Shown here: one piece after another, positions 34,408-47,630 of the stretch
Layout: every line of letters begins with the position of its first letter
Numbering within the stretch: the first letter of the stretch is position 1
Assembly: GCF_963676685.1 (NCBI RefSeq)
Contig: NC_092353.1
Span: forward strand, 13,024,361-13,088,360
Length of the DNA: 64,000 bases
Direction: 5' to 3'
Origin: Mytilus edulis
Taxonomy: Eukaryota; Mollusca; Bivalvia; Mytilida; Mytilidae
Made by a program: the position numbers and the translations under genes
The notes under the pieces: model-generated
What the model was told of the DNA's origin: nothing
The model's database searches: none
What the model saw: only the letters and a program-made list of their open reading frames with translations

Positions 34408-37231
34408 TTGTATGCTAGTAGAGGGCAAGCACTTTTATTTAATTTCACATATTATAGTCAAAGCTGGATAAAAGGCAAAACAAATTTTTTTCTCCTTATG
34501 GGAGATCTAAATGCACATATAAACTGTAAAGAGTTAGATTTCATAACAAATGAAGTAGATGACAGTTTGGACAACTTTCTTCCCACTAATTATGTTGCAG
34601 ACAGTGTATGCAAATTTAGAAATACTCAATTACACCAAAAAACTAATAACTATGGAAAATTAATACTTGACTTATGCACATAATCTCAATTAAGAATCCT
34701 TAATGGAAGAACTCTCGGTGATTCAAAAGGTAAAATCACTTTCTATAATCATAATGGTGTGTCAATTGATGACTATTGTTTATGTTCATCTGAATTTTTA
34801 CCAAATATTGTCAACTAGAAAATTATGTACTGAGCCCTGGAATGACAGTCTTAGACACAAAGTATTATATAATAAAAAGGAACTGAATAAACTTATAAGG
34901 AAAAAATATAGACAATTTAGACATAAAATGATAAAACAGATTATAGATTCAAATAATAGCTGTCCAAATGATTTTTGGAAAACAATTAAGAAACTAAAAA
35001 AGGAGAACTTCAAGGATCCTAGTTCCAACATACAACCTAAAGAATGGTTTAAATATTTTAATAAATTAATGAATATTGATTATGATAAAAATGTTTGTAA
35101 TGATAAGAAAGAATATACTACTTTTAAAGATTGTAACACATGTACTAAGATGTTAAACAGTTCTATTACAACTTAGGAGGTGGTTATTGAAACAAAATCT
35201 TTAAAGAATAATAAAACAAGTGGTTCAGATTGTATTACAAATGAAATGTTACAAATATCTTGTTATATGAATATTGATGTTTATGTAAAATTGTTTAATC
35301 TCATTCTTAAGTCTGGTATCTACCCAACTTTATGGAGAAAAAAATTTATAAAGCCCATTTTCAAGGGTGGGTGTTTTAATGATCCATCTAATTACCGAGG
35401 TGTAGCCCTTTCAAGTTGTCTAGGAAATTTTTTTCTAAAAGTTTTATATAACAGATTAGAAAAGTATCTTGAAGGAAATGAACTTATCTGTCGTGAGCAA
35501 ATTGGATTCAGAAAGGGAAGTCGAACAAGTGATCATATTTTAACTCTAAAAACTATAATTGATAAAGCATTTAAATCATCAAAAAAGATATCAATCTATT
35601 TAAAAACCGATCTCTCACCGCTCCTGTGTCTGATCGATCGGTTTTTAATTAGATTGAAAAGATATATGCCTGTTTCATTGATTTCGGGAAGGCATTTGAT
35701 ACTATTAACAGAGATGCCCTCTTTTACAAATTGTCTTATTACAACATAGATGGTCCCTTTTTTAGTATAATGAAAGATATGTATAAAGAGGTTTTGTACT
35801 CGGGAAAGATCTCGGAAGGTATCACTGATTTTTTAATTCCTTAGTTGGGGTAAAACAAGGGTGTATTTTAAGCCCTACATTATTTTCTTTATATATTAAT
35901 GATTTACCATCTATTTTTGACTCAACATGTGAACCACCCAAGTTAAATGATAATGATATATCATGTCTGTTATAGGCTGATGATTTAGTCCTTATTTCTG
36001 AATCGGCTAATGGCTTACAAAAATGCCTTGACAAGCTTAGTTTATATTGCACTAGTTGGGATTTAACAGTAAATCTTGATAAAACCAAAGTTATGATTTT
36101 TAACAAATCAGGTAAAAAACTTACAAAAGACAAGTTTGTTTTTAGTGATAATATTTTGGAACACTGTACAGAATATAAATATTTGGGTATACTGTTTAAA
36201 CCATCTGGTAGTTTTACAGAAGCAGTGAGACTTCTTTGTAAAAAAGCCTCAAAAGCTATATTTTGTATTAGAAAACTGTTATTTTCTGAAGATATCAATG
36301 TATTACCTCACTTAAAGCTTGTGTTAAACCTTTACTTCTTTACTGTAGTGAAGTTTGGTCCCTGTATATGATAAAAGATATTACAAATCTAGAGTCAAAA
36401 TATTGGTCATTGGCTACCATCAAAGTCCAAATTAAATTTGCAAAAACTTTAATTGGAGTAAATAAATCAGCTGTCAATTTAGCAGTACTAGCTGAACTTG
36501 GTATGTATCCAGTTTTAATAGAAGCTTTAAAACTGTCAATTGGCTTCTGGTTGCATGTGATCAAATCTGATAACAATTGTTTACTAAAAGATGTATATTT
36601 TTCCAACCTGCAATTAACCAATGGATTTTGCTAAAAAGATTGAACAGTTACTTGCTACATTAAATTTTTCACATGTTTGGAAAAATCATGATACTATTTC
36701 AAAACGGCGTCTATTATATGCAATTCATACCAAACTTAATGATAGATATCTTAATTATTGGAAAGAAAATATATTTTGTGATAATAAATCAGTACATGGT
36801 AATAAGCTGAGAACATATAGACAGCTTAAAGAAAATTATAAATTGGAAACCTATTTATTGTTAAATATAGACAAAAAAGTAATAGGGCATTTTGCTAAAA
36901 TTCGTATTAGTAATAGTACTCGTAGAATTGAACAAGGGCGTCACACTAAAACCCCTGTAGAAGAAAGAATTTGTCCTTTGTGCCTCTTAGAAGTATAAGA
37001 TGAATTTCATTTCACTTTAAAATGTACAAAACTAAATATAATTAGAGACCAACTGTTTTCCAAAATTAGTGAAATAGTTCCCTCTTTTTTAAATATGACT
37101 AATGAAGCAAGATTTAAAATTTTGTATACGTGTGTTGAGACTGATATAATTAGAATTATTGTTAAATTTATAAGTGACATGTACATTTCTAGAAATGCTT
37201 TATTAAGCACTAAATAACTTTGTGGTACCAC
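34408..37231 (+). pseudogene. LINE ORF2: endonuclease and reverse transcriptase, broken
   Basis: Pieces in order: endonuclease (MGDLNAHIN, then N-N-Y-G-K-L-I-L-D-L), a basic linker, RT fingers (KPIFKGGCFNDPSNYRGVAL, EQIGFRKGSRTSDHI), palm (FIDFGKAFDTINRDAL, GVKQGCILSPTLFSLYINDL), then the catalytic box, where Tyr of Y-A-D-D is replaced by a TAG stop (35973-35975), leaving ADDLVLIS. The C-terminal part (36621-37231) has C-P-L-C and H-F-x-x-x-C. Frames switch at about 34690, 35177, 35590-35660, 35820-36090 and 36370, and a hairpin insertion sits at 35593-35655. It is not functional. Confidence 0.85.
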
Positions 37232-37365
37232 CTCCTCATATAATGTTTATGAAATTGGTATGATATATATATGTTTGTATGTTTGTGTATAACAAATTTG
37301 TATTGTCTTGGTATCAATCCTGTAATTTTGGATTTTAAACCAATAAAAATTACTTACTTACTTAC

Positions 37366-38124
37366 ATTTGTATGTAAACGCCATACGACGGAGCAGAGGG
37401 TATGTTATTGCTGAGAAAAGGGAAATTGATAATTTTGAAGCTGGAATCACCCAGTTTGTCATAAATTTTAGTGTGAAGTCGCCCATCTGTGTCAATACTG
37501 AAGAAAATATCAAGTTATGAAGCAGTCATTCTAGTATCAATATTATGCTTAATTTCAAGTTCACTGGAATATTGAGATGAAGTACTGAATGAAATATGCG
37601 TGATTCAGCGATAAACATCATAAATATATTTGAAAATAAAATTAAAGAATTTTGAGAATTGCTTTTTCATTTTGACATTCAGAAGGCTTTGAATGAATTA
37701 TGCCTCATACGAATACAAAAACAATTCGGCCTGAAGGGTTGATAAGTACCCATTGAATACCGACTGGTTGTTCAAAAAATCAATTCATCAACCGCAACAA
37801 ATATTTTGTTTCTCCAGAAAATAAGAATTTTTATAACCCAAAACAAGATATTAATATCTACGATTACCATTTTTATAGAAAAAAGTATAAATAAAGGTAT
37901 TCATATATATCTATACTATAACACACCCGTGGTGCGCCTGCCAGCTGCGGAACATGCAGATAAGGTAATGGGTAACAGGTGAATATACTATTGGTATCGG
38001 TATCGGGTTCGACCCGGAACTTTTTAATTATTGCATTGGCAATATTAAATATGTGAAAAACAAAAGGGTCCGGAATGGTGTAATTTTTAATCAAAACCAT
38101 TGTCCTATATATAAGCTGTATAAA
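37366..38124. other. Intergenic, nothing recognised
   Basis: AT-rich sequence between the LINE tail and the 800-bp duplication. No feature that I can support. Confidence 0.4.
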
Positions 38125-39190
38125 GTTGAATTCTTTGATTTATCGTTTTTACTCAATAATGACTAACAAATTGGACTATGTTGTTTTCTGATTATTTAGT
38201 GAGTTCACGCCTTGTTTTTTTACGATCAAAATAATGCCTGATCTTTCAGATTTCTGCATTGGTAACTGCAACTTTGATTTTTCAGATTTAGTTCTGATCC
38301 TAGATAATTCGTTTCCTTTTAAAGGAAGCGGTTGACCTCATTAAGATCATGTCTTATTGAGGAAATCACAGTTTAAGGCCGTATCAAAAAGTAAACTTAC
38401 TTCCTACAAAAAGTCGAGGTTCACGTTTACGTGACTATCACAAGGTAACTACATTGTTCACTTTTATGAGACACAAATCTCGCAAGTTATGCACACATAT
38501 TGCTAAACTCCTAGTTTTACTTTCATTTCTCCAAAACTAAAATGGATTAGAATATTTGAGTAACCTGACAGTCAGTCAAGTAGTGTGCACTTGTGATTTT
38601 TAGGTAAGTCAAATGGTTAAATATAACCAGATTGAATATTTAAACATTGATATACTGACAAGAATAGTTGCTGTATTTGTACGTTACTGGTTATAATAAT
38701 AATTGTCAATAAAAATATGCAACAATCGCTTTATCCAAAAAATCATCTATATCCAACAAAACATGTATAGATCAAGACGTCATATATCTAAAATTAACTA
38801 CAATTGTTGAATTCTTTTATTTACCAATTTAACCTCATGACGACTAACAAAATGGACCTCGTTATTTTAGTATTTCATATATGTATCACCAAATGATTTG
38901 GAAAATAAGCATTAATTAACTTTCTTTTTTACTAAGTTAAAAGCTTAACTCAATAACAAGCATTTCAGTTGGTAAATGAAATGTTTTTTTCTGTCCATAA
39001 AGCAAGGTCACGCCTTGTCTTTTACGAAAGAAAATGCCTGATCTTTCATGTTTTTGCATTGGTAACTGAAACTTTGATTTTACAGATTTAGTTCAGAACC
39101 TAGATAATTCTTTTTCTTTAAAAGGAAGCGGTTGACCTTATTAAGATCATGTTTTATTGAGGAAAACACATAAATAAGCACGTATCAAAA
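38125..39190 (+). repeat. Tandem duplication (unit ~680-800 bp); second unit split by the foldback insertion
   Basis: 'gttgaattctt' starts at 38125 and 38806; 'ggaagcggttgacct' at 38324 and 39124; 'gtatcaaaa' at 38381 and 39182. The second unit has ~120 bp extra. Its right part resumes at 47972 and runs to about 48400, matching 38381-38800 in the same orientation ('gaggttcacgtttacgtgac', 'cctgacagtcagtcaagtag'). Unit 1 therefore preserves the pre-insertion sequence. Confidence 0.9.
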
Positions 39191-39204
39191 ATGGGCGTCA
39201 AGTT

Positions 39205-39470
39205 GGTTACCTATTCCCTATTCCCTATTCGTTACCTATTCCCTATTCCCTATTCGTTGCCTATTCGTTACCTATTCCCTATTCCCTATTCGTTACCTAT
39301 TCGTTACCTATTCCCTATTCCCTATTCGTTACCTATTCGTTACCTATTCCCTATTCCCTATTCGTTGCCTATTCGTTACCTATTCCCTATTCCCTATTCG
39401 TTACCTATTCGTTACCTATTCCCTATTCCCTATTCGTTACCTATTCGTTACCTATTCGTTACTTATTTGA
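39205..39470 (+). repeat. Terminal array, left arm: 36-bp units of 11+11+7+7 bp
   Basis: The array is built from two words, GTTACCTATTC (11 bp) and CCTATTC (7 bp), most often in the order 11-11-7-7. One variant has GTTGCCTATTC. The long open frames here (PIPYSLPIRYLF-type) are artefacts of the repeat. Confidence 0.95.
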
Positions 39471-40689
39471 TTTTTAATATCCTTCCCCCTTTTTAATTAT
39501 GGCATGGAATAGTTTAATATGGCTGCCGTTACCATGGAAACGGCACAATTGTGAAAAAAATGAGCTTTTGGTTTTTGGTGAACTGTTTGGATATGCTTCA
39601 ACTCAGAATCATCATATTTTAAAACAATGTAGGTGCCCACTATATACAGGTGTTGGATGATTTTGGCGATCATTGGAACTACTATGTTGCCATGGAAACT
39701 ACACCAAAATTTTCAAAATTCTAAAAATGCTCAAAACTTCATGAAACTTCACAGTAATGATGAGCAACATTGGAGTTGGAATTTCCAAAATAGGTCTTGT
39801 TACCATGGAAACAATGCAAAAAGGTCAAAAATTTCAAAAATAAGAATTTTCCGCAAACTGGATGAAACTTTACAGGAATGGTAAATGGCATAGGCAGAGT
39901 TGGATTTTGAAGTTAGAATTTTCAAAATGGCCGCCGTAACCATGGAAACAGCAAAAATATCAAAAATTCAAAATGTTCAAACTTAATGAAACTTTGCAAA
40001 AATGTTACTAGACATCTGTAGATGCTCTCTTTGACTTTGGAATTGTCAAAATGGCTGTCGCTCACCTGGTAATAGGGGGAAGGGGTGCCTTCCGTTATTG
40101 CTAGCAATTACAAATCTAGTTGTTAATAGTCTTACATATGGTAATAGTTCTGAATTGGTTGAGGTAAAATGATCTTTTTATGACCTATTTATATGTGTTT
40201 GTGCTCAACCGATCCTTTTACTTCATGTTCGATACGCATTTGTTCCTTACTTGTTTTTTATACGTTCTACCTTTTAACTGCTTTATGTCCGTATGTTTGA
40301 AGATGGATCTTGGTTCGACGGGATGAAATCACCGTGTTAGCGCTTGCGTAAAAACGAAGATGTGGTATGATTGCCAATGAGACAACACTCCACATTAGAC
40401 CAAAATGACACAGAAATTATCAACTATAGTTCACTGTACGGCCTTCAACAATGAGCATAACCCAAACCGTGTAGTCACCTATAAAAGGCCCAGAAATGAC
40501 AACCTCATACAATTCAAACAACAAAACTGACGGCCGTATTTCATATACAAAAAAATAAACGGAAATATGTAACACAAAAACAAACGATAACTACTTAATT
40601 TCAGGCTCTTGTCTAGGGACAGGCACATACTTACATAATGTGATAGAGTTAAACATGTAAGCAGGGTGTACATCGTTTCGGAGCATGCT
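39471..40689 (+). repeat. Left-arm non-satellite segment
   Basis: Contains several 'ccatggaaac' motifs each near 'cttcatgaaac' or 'gatgaaacttt' text, an internal ~120-130-bp periodicity at 39530-39960, and a copy of the mussel 'caatgagacaac' repeat (about 40355-40680). It is mirrored at 46412-47630 with only scattered differences; coordinate sums of matching points are constant (87,101). Confidence 0.85.
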
Positions 40690-43600
40690 ATTACCTTGTT
40701 TAATTCGTTCCATCACTCGCTTATAATTCGCTTATAATACGTGTATCTTACGTTGCACCTTTTAAAACATGATTTTCAATTGTTTTGTTGTCTCTGGTGG
40801 AAGATTTGGGCTCTTAGAGGTGATATAACTCTATAAGTGCATTTGTATCCGTTCCAGCGGTCGGATAATACCCTGTTAAATATTCGTTACTATTTCGCTT
40901 TTAAAAAGTTTGTTGTACGTTGCACCTTTTAGAAAAGGATTTCCAATTGTGTTCATATCTCTGGTGGTAATAATGTGTTCTTATAGATGAAATACCCCTA
41001 TAAGCGCATATGTACTCGTTCCAGCGATCGGTTAATACCCTGTTACCTATTCGTTACCTATTCGTTACCTATTCACTTATAGTACGTTTGTTGTACGTTG
41101 CACCTTTTAGAAAAGGATTTTCAATTAAATTCATATCTCTGATGGTAACAATGTGTTCTTAGAGATGAAATGACCCCATTAGAGCGCATGTACCCGTTCC
41201 AGCGCTCGGTAAATAACCTGTTACCTATTCGTTACCTATTCGTTACCTATTCACTTATAGTACGTTTGTTGTACGTTGCACCTTTTAGAAAAGGATTTTC
41301 AATTAAATTCATATCTCTGATGGTAACAATGTGTTCTTAGAGATGAAATGACCCCATTAGAGCGCATGTACCCGTTCCAGCGCTCGGTAAATAACCTGTT
41401 ACCTATGCGTTACTTATTCGCTTTTAATGCGCGGGGTATACGGTGCACCTTGAAATAAATCGTTTTTAAATTGTGTTCAGGTCTCTGGTGGTAAGAATGT
41501 GTTCTTAGAGATGAAATTACCCTATTAGTGCGCATGTACCCGTTCCAGCGCTCGGTTAATACCCTGTTACCTATTCGTTACCTATTCGTTACCTATTCGC
41601 TTATAATACATTTTTTTATACGTTGCACCTCTTAGAAAAGGATTTTCAATTATGTCCATGTCTCAGGTGGTAACAATGTGTTCTTAGAGATGAAATGACC
41701 CCATTAGAGCGCATGTACTTGTTCCAGCGCTCGGAAAATAACCTGTTACCTATTCGTTACTTATTCGCTTTTAATGCGCGGGGTATACGGTTCACCTTGA
41801 AATAAATCGTTTTTTAATTGTGTTCAGGTCTCTGGTGGTAAGAATGTGTTCTTAGAGATGAAATGACCCTATTAGCGCGCATGTACCCGCTCCAGCGCTC
41901 GGTTAATACCCTGTTACCTATTCGTTACCTATTCGTTACCTATTCGCTTATAATACATTTTTTTATACGTTTCACCTCTTAGAAAAGGATTTTCAATTAT
42001 GTCCATGTCTCAGGTGGTAACAATGTGTTCTTAGAGATGAAATGACCCCATTAGAGCGCATGTACCCGTTCCAGCGCTCGGTAAATAACCTGTTACCTAT
42101 TCGTTACCTATTCGCTTTTAATGCGCGGGGTATACGCTGCACCTTGAAATAAATCGTGTTTTAATTGTGTTCATGTCTGGTAGTAACAATGTGTTCTTAG
42201 AGATGAAATGACCCCATTAGAGCGCATGTACCCGTTCCAGCGCTCGGTAAATAACCTGTTACCTATTCGTTACTTATTCGCTTTTAATGCGCGGGATACG
42301 GTGCACCTTGAAATAAATCGTTTTTTAATTGTGTTCAGGTCTCTGGTGGTAAGAATGTGTTCTTAGAGATGAAATTACCCTATTAGCGCGCATGTACCCG
42401 TTCCAGCGCTCGGTTAATACCCTGTTACCTATTCGTTACCTATTCGTTACCTATTCGCTTATAATACATTTTTTTATATGTTGCACCTGTTAGAAAAGTA
42501 TTTTCAATTATGTCCAGGTCTCAGACGGTAACAATGTGTTCTTAGAGATGAAATGACCCCATTAGAGCGCATGTACTTGTTCCAGCGCTCGGAAAATAAC
42601 CTGTTACCTATTCGTTACTTATTCGCTTTTAATGCGCGGGGTATACGGTTCACCTTAAAATAAATCGTTTTTTAATTGTGTTCAGGTCTCTGGTGGTAAG
42701 AATGTGTTCTTAGAGATGAAATGACCCTATTAGCGCGCATGTACCCGTTCCAGCGCTCGGTTAATACCCTGTTACCTATTCGTTACCTATTCGTTACCTA
42801 TTCGCTTATAATACATTTTTTTATACGTTTCACCTGTATGAAAGGATTTTTAATTATGTCCATGTCTCAGGTGGTAACAATGTGTTCTTAGAGATGAAAT
42901 GACTCTATTAGCACGCACGTACCCGTTCCAGCGCTCGCTTTATACCCTGTTACCTATTCGTTACCTATTCACTTATAATACGTTTGTTGTACGTTGCACC
43001 TTTCAGAAAAAGGATTTTCAATGGTGTCCGTGTCTCTGGTGGTAACAATGTGTTCTTAGAGATGAAATTATCCTATTAGCGCGTATGTACCCGTTCCAGC
43101 GCTCGATAAATACCCTGTTACCTATTCGTTACCTATTCACTTATAATACGTTTGTTGTACGTTGCACCTTTCAAAAAAGGATTTTCAATGGTGTCCGTGT
43201 CTCTGGTGGTAACAATGTGTTCTTAGAGATGAAATGACCGTATAAGCGCATGTACCCGTTCCAGCGCTCGATAAATACTCTGTTACCTATTCGTTACCTA
43301 TTCACTTATAATACGTTTGTTGTACGTTGCACCTTTTAGAAAAGGATTTTTAATTCAGTTCATATCTCTGGTGGTAATAATGTGTTCTTTTAGATGAAAT
43401 ACCCCTATTAGCGCGTATGTACTCGTTCCAGCGCTCAGTTAATACCCTGCTACTTATTCGTTCCTTATTTGCTTTTAATGCACGAGGTATACGTTGCACC
43501 TTGAAATAAATCGTTTTTTTAATTGTGTTCAGGTCTCTGGTGGTAACAATGTGTTCTTAGAGATGAAATGACCCTATTAGAGCGCATGAACCCGTTCCAG

Positions 43601-44725
43601 CGCTCGTTTAATACCCTGTTACCTATTCGTTACCTATTCACTTATAATACGTTTGTTGTATGTTGCACCTTTTAGAAAAGGATTTTTAATTGTCTCCATG
43701 TCTTTTGTGGTAACAATGTGTTCTTAGAGATGAAATTACCCTATTAGCGCGCATGTAACCGTTCCAGTGCTCGGTAAATACCCTGTTACCTATTCGTTAC
43801 CTATTCACTTATAATACGTTTGTTGTACGTTGCACCTTTCAGAAAAGGATTTTCAATGGTGTCCGTGTCTCTGGTGGTAACAATGTGTTCTTAGAGATGA
43901 AATGACCCTATTAGCGCGCATGTACCCGTTCCAGTGCTCGATAAATACCATGTTACCTATTCGTTACCTATTCACTTATAATACGTTTGTTGTACGTTGC
44001 ACCTTTTAGAAAAGGATTTTTAATTCAGTTCATATCTCTGGTGGTAATAATGTGTTCTTTTAGATGAAATACCCCTATTAGCGCGTATGTACTCGTTCCA
44101 GCGCTCAGTTAATACCCTGCTTCTTATTCGTTCCTTATTTGCTTTTAATGCACGAGGTATACGTTGCACCTTGAAATAAATCGTTTTTTAATTGTGTTCA
44201 TGTCTCTGGTGGTTACAATGTGTTCTTAGAGATGAAATGACCCTATTAGAGCGCATGAACCCGTTCCAGCGATCGTTTAATACCCTATTACCTATTCGTT
44301 ACCTATTCGTTACCTATTCACTTATAATACGTTTGTTGTATGTTGCACCTTTTAGAAAAGGATTTTTAATTGTCTCCATGTCTCTTGTGGTAACAATGTG
44401 TTCTTAGAGATGAAATTACCCTATTAGCGCGCATGTACCCGTTCCAGCGCTCGATAAATACCCTGTTACCTATTCGTTACCTATTCACTTATATTACGTT
44501 TGTTGTACGTTGCATCTTTTAGAAAAGGATTTTTAATTCAGTTCATATCTCTGGTAGTAATAATGTGTTCTTTTAGATGAAATACCCCTATTAGCGCATA
44601 TGTACTCGTTCCAGCGCTCAGTTAATACCCTGCTTCTTATTCGTTCCTTATTTGCTTTGAATACACGAGGTATACGTTGCACCTTGAAATAAATCGTTTT
44701 TTAATTGTGTTCATGTCTCTGGTGG
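40690..44725 (+). repeat. Satellite array, left arm, ~22 units of 168-179 bp
   Basis: Each unit carries 'cctgttacctattcg', 'cgttgcacctttt', 'ggtggtaacaatgtgttctt', 'gagatgaaatgaccc' and 'cgttccagcgctcgg'. Starts of 'tgttacc' at 41041, 41219, 41397, 41565, 41744 and 41912 give spacings of 178, 178, 168, 179 and 168, so part of the array alternates as a ~347-bp dimer. The 11-mer GTTACCTATTC of the terminal array recurs two or three times in each unit. Confidence 0.95.
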
Positions 44726-46411
44726 AACGGGTACATGAGCGCTAATAGGGTAATTTCATCTCTAAGAACACATTGTTACCACCTGAGACATGAACACAAT
44801 TAAAACACGATTTATTTCAAGTTGCAGCGTATACCCTGCGCATTAAAAGCGAATAGGTAACAAGATTATTTACCGAGCACTGGAACGGGTACATGAGCGC
44901 TAATAGGGTAATTTCATCTCTAAGAACACATTGTTACCACCTGAGACATGAACACAATTAAAACACGATTTATTTCAAGTTGCAGCGTATACCCCGCGCA
45001 TTAAAAGCGAATAGGTAACGAATAGGTAACGAATGGGTAACAGGGTATTATCCGAGCGCTGGAACGGGTACATGCGCGCTAATAGGGTCATTTCATCTCT
45101 AAGAACACATTCTTACCACCAGAGACCTGAACACAATTAAAAAACGATTTATTTCAAGGTGCACCGTATACCCCGCTCATTAAAAGCGAATAGGTAACGA
45201 ATAGGTAACAGGTTATTTACCGAGCGCTGGAACGGGTACATGCGCTCTAATGGGGTCATTTCATCTCTAAGAACACATTGTTACCACCTGAGACATGGAC
45301 ATAATTGAAAATCCTTTTCTAAGAGGTGAAACGTATAAAAAAATGTATTATAAGCGAATAGGTAACGAATAGGTAACAGGGTATTAACCGAGCGCTGGAA
45401 CGGGTACATGCGCGCTAATAGGGTCATTTCATCTCTAAGAACACATTCTTACCACCAGAGACCTGAACACAATTAAAAAACGATTTATTTCAAGGTGCAA
45501 CGTATACCCCGCGCATTAAAAGCGAATAAGTAACGAATAGGTAACAGGTTATTTTCCGAGCGCTGGAACAAGTACATGCGCTCTAATGGGGTCATTTCAT
45601 CTCTAAGAACACATTGTTACCGTCTGAGACCTGGACATAATTGAAAATACTTTTCTAACAGGTGCAACGTATAAAAAAATGTATTATAAGCGAATAGGTA
45701 ACGAATAGGTAACAGGGTATTAACCGAGCGCTGGAACGGGTACATGCGCGCTAATAGGGTAATTTCATCTCTAAGAACACATTCTTACCACCAGAGACCT
45801 GAACACAATTTAAAAACGATTTATTTCAAGGTGCACCGTATACCCCGCGCATTAAAAGCGAATAAGTAACGAATAGGTAACAGGTTATTTACCGAGCGAT
45901 GGAACGGGTACATGCGCTCTAATGGGGTCATTTCATCTCTAAGAACACATTGTTACCATCAGAGATATGAATTTAATTGAAAATCCTTTTCTAAAAGGTG
46001 CAACGTACAACAAACGTACTATAAGTGAATAGGTAACGAATAGGTAACGAATAGGTAACAGGGTATTAACCGATCGCTGGAACGAGTACATATGCGCTTA
46101 TAGGGGTATTTCATCTATAAGAACACATTATTACCACCAGAGATATGAACACAATTGGAAATCCTTTTCTAAAAGGTGCAACGTACAACAAACTTTTTAA
46201 AAGCGAAATAGTAACGAATATTTAACAGGGTATTATCCGACCGCTGGAACGGATACAAATGCACTTATAGAGTTATATCACCTCTAAGAGCCCAAATCTT
46301 CCACCAGAGACAACAAAACAATTGAAAATCATGTTTTAAAAGGTGCAACGTAAGATACACGTATTATAAGCGAATTATAAGCGAGTGATGGAACGAATTA
46401 AACAAGGTAAT
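44726..46411 (-). repeat. Satellite array, right arm, inverted, ~9-10 units
   Basis: Orientation flips abruptly at 44725/44726: the text 'tctctggtgg' is followed directly by 'aacgggtacatgagcgc', the inverse of a mid-unit position. Units are the reverse complement of those in the left array. This array is about 2.35 kb shorter than the left one, so the element is asymmetric by roughly 13-14 units. Confidence 0.95.
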
Positions 46412-47630
46412 AGCATGCTCCGAAACGATGTACACCCTGCTTACATGTTTAACTCTATCACATTATGTAAGTATGTGCCTGTCCCTAGACAAGAGCCTGA
46501 AATTAAGTAGTTATCGTTTGTTTTTGTGTTACATATTTCCGTTTATTTTTTTGTATATGAAATACGGCCGTCAGTTTTGTTGTTTGAATTGTATGAGGTT
46601 GTCATTTCTGGGCCTTTTATAGGTGACTACACGGTTTGGGCTATGCTCATTGTTGAAGGCCGTACAGTGAACTATAGTTGATAATTTCTGTGTCATTTTG
46701 GTCTAATGTGGAGTGTTGTCTCATTGGCAATCATACCACATCTTCGTTTTTACGCAAGCGCTAACACGGTGATTTCATCCCGTCGAACCAAGATCCATCT
46801 TCAAACATACGGACATAAAGCAGTTAAAAGGTAGAACGTATAAAAAACAAGTAAGGAACAAATGCGTATCGAACATGAAGTAAAAGGATCGGTTGAGCAC
46901 AAACACATATAAATAGGTCATAAAAAGATCATTTTACCTCAACCAATTCAGAACTATTACCATATGTAAGACTATTAACAACTAGATTTGTAATTGCTAG
47001 CAATAACGGAAGGCACCCCGTCCCCCTATTACCAGGTGAGCGACAGCCATTTTGACAATTCCAAAGTCAAAGAGAGCATCTACAGATGTCTAGTAACATT
47101 TTTGCAAAGTTTCATTAAGTTTGAACATTTTGAATTTTTGATATTTTTGCTGTTTCCATGGTTACGGCGGCCATTTTGAAAATTCTAACTTCAAAATCCA
47201 ACTCTGCCTATGCCAGTTACCATTCCTGTAAAGTTTCATCCAGTTTGCGGAAAATTCTTATTTTTGAAATTTTTGACCTTTTTGCATTGTTTCCATGGTA
47301 ACAAGACCTATTTTGGAAATTCCAACTCCAATGTTGCTCATCATTACTGTGAAGTTTCATGAAGTTTTGAGCATTTTTAGAATTTTGAAAATTTTGGTGT
47401 AGTTTCCATGGCAACATAGTAGTTCCAATGATCGCCAAAATCATCCAACACCTGTATATAGTGGGCACCTACATTGTTTTAAAATATGATGATTCTGAGT
47501 TGAAGCATATCCAAACAGTTCACCAAAAACCAAAAGCTCATTTTTTTCACAATTGTGCCGTTTCCATGGTAACGGCAGCCATATTAAACTATTCCATGCC
47601 ATAATTAAAAAGGGGGAAGGATATTAAAAA
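46412..47630 (-). repeat. Right-arm non-satellite segment (mirror of 39471-40689)
   Basis: Encodes on the opposite strand the same incidental frames as the left arm. Differences I could see are single bases, for example a/c in 'taatagggggaaggggtgcc'. Such identity points to recent origin or gene conversion between arms. Confidence 0.85.

Larger units (their letters stand above)
33615..37365 (+). mobile_element. Non-LTR retrotransposon (LINE, CR1/Jockey-like), nearly full length but inactive
   Basis: In order along the plus strand: an SGNH-like ORF1 tail, an endonuclease piece, a reverse transcriptase spread over several frames, a C-terminal zinc-knuckle-like C-P-L-C region, and a 3' end with 'ccaataaaaa' followed by four TTAC units (37350-37365). 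Ending in a short tandem repeat is typical of CR1-like LINEs. The 5' end is uncertain. Confidence 0.85.

Noticed and set aside
37350-37365. TTAC repeat as a possible telomere-like sequence
   Set aside because: It is four units at the LINE 3' end, as expected for such LINEs, and does not match TTAGGG.
39191-39496. Long open frames in the terminal arrays (PIPYSLPIRYLF-type), also 47605-48015
   Set aside because: They are products of a tandem repeat of 11- and 7-bp words lacking stops in several frames, not a protein gene.
40479-40673. 64-residue frame duplicated exactly at 46428-46622
   Set aside because: It is part of the mussel 'caatgagacaac' repeat copied in both foldback arms, not a gene pair.
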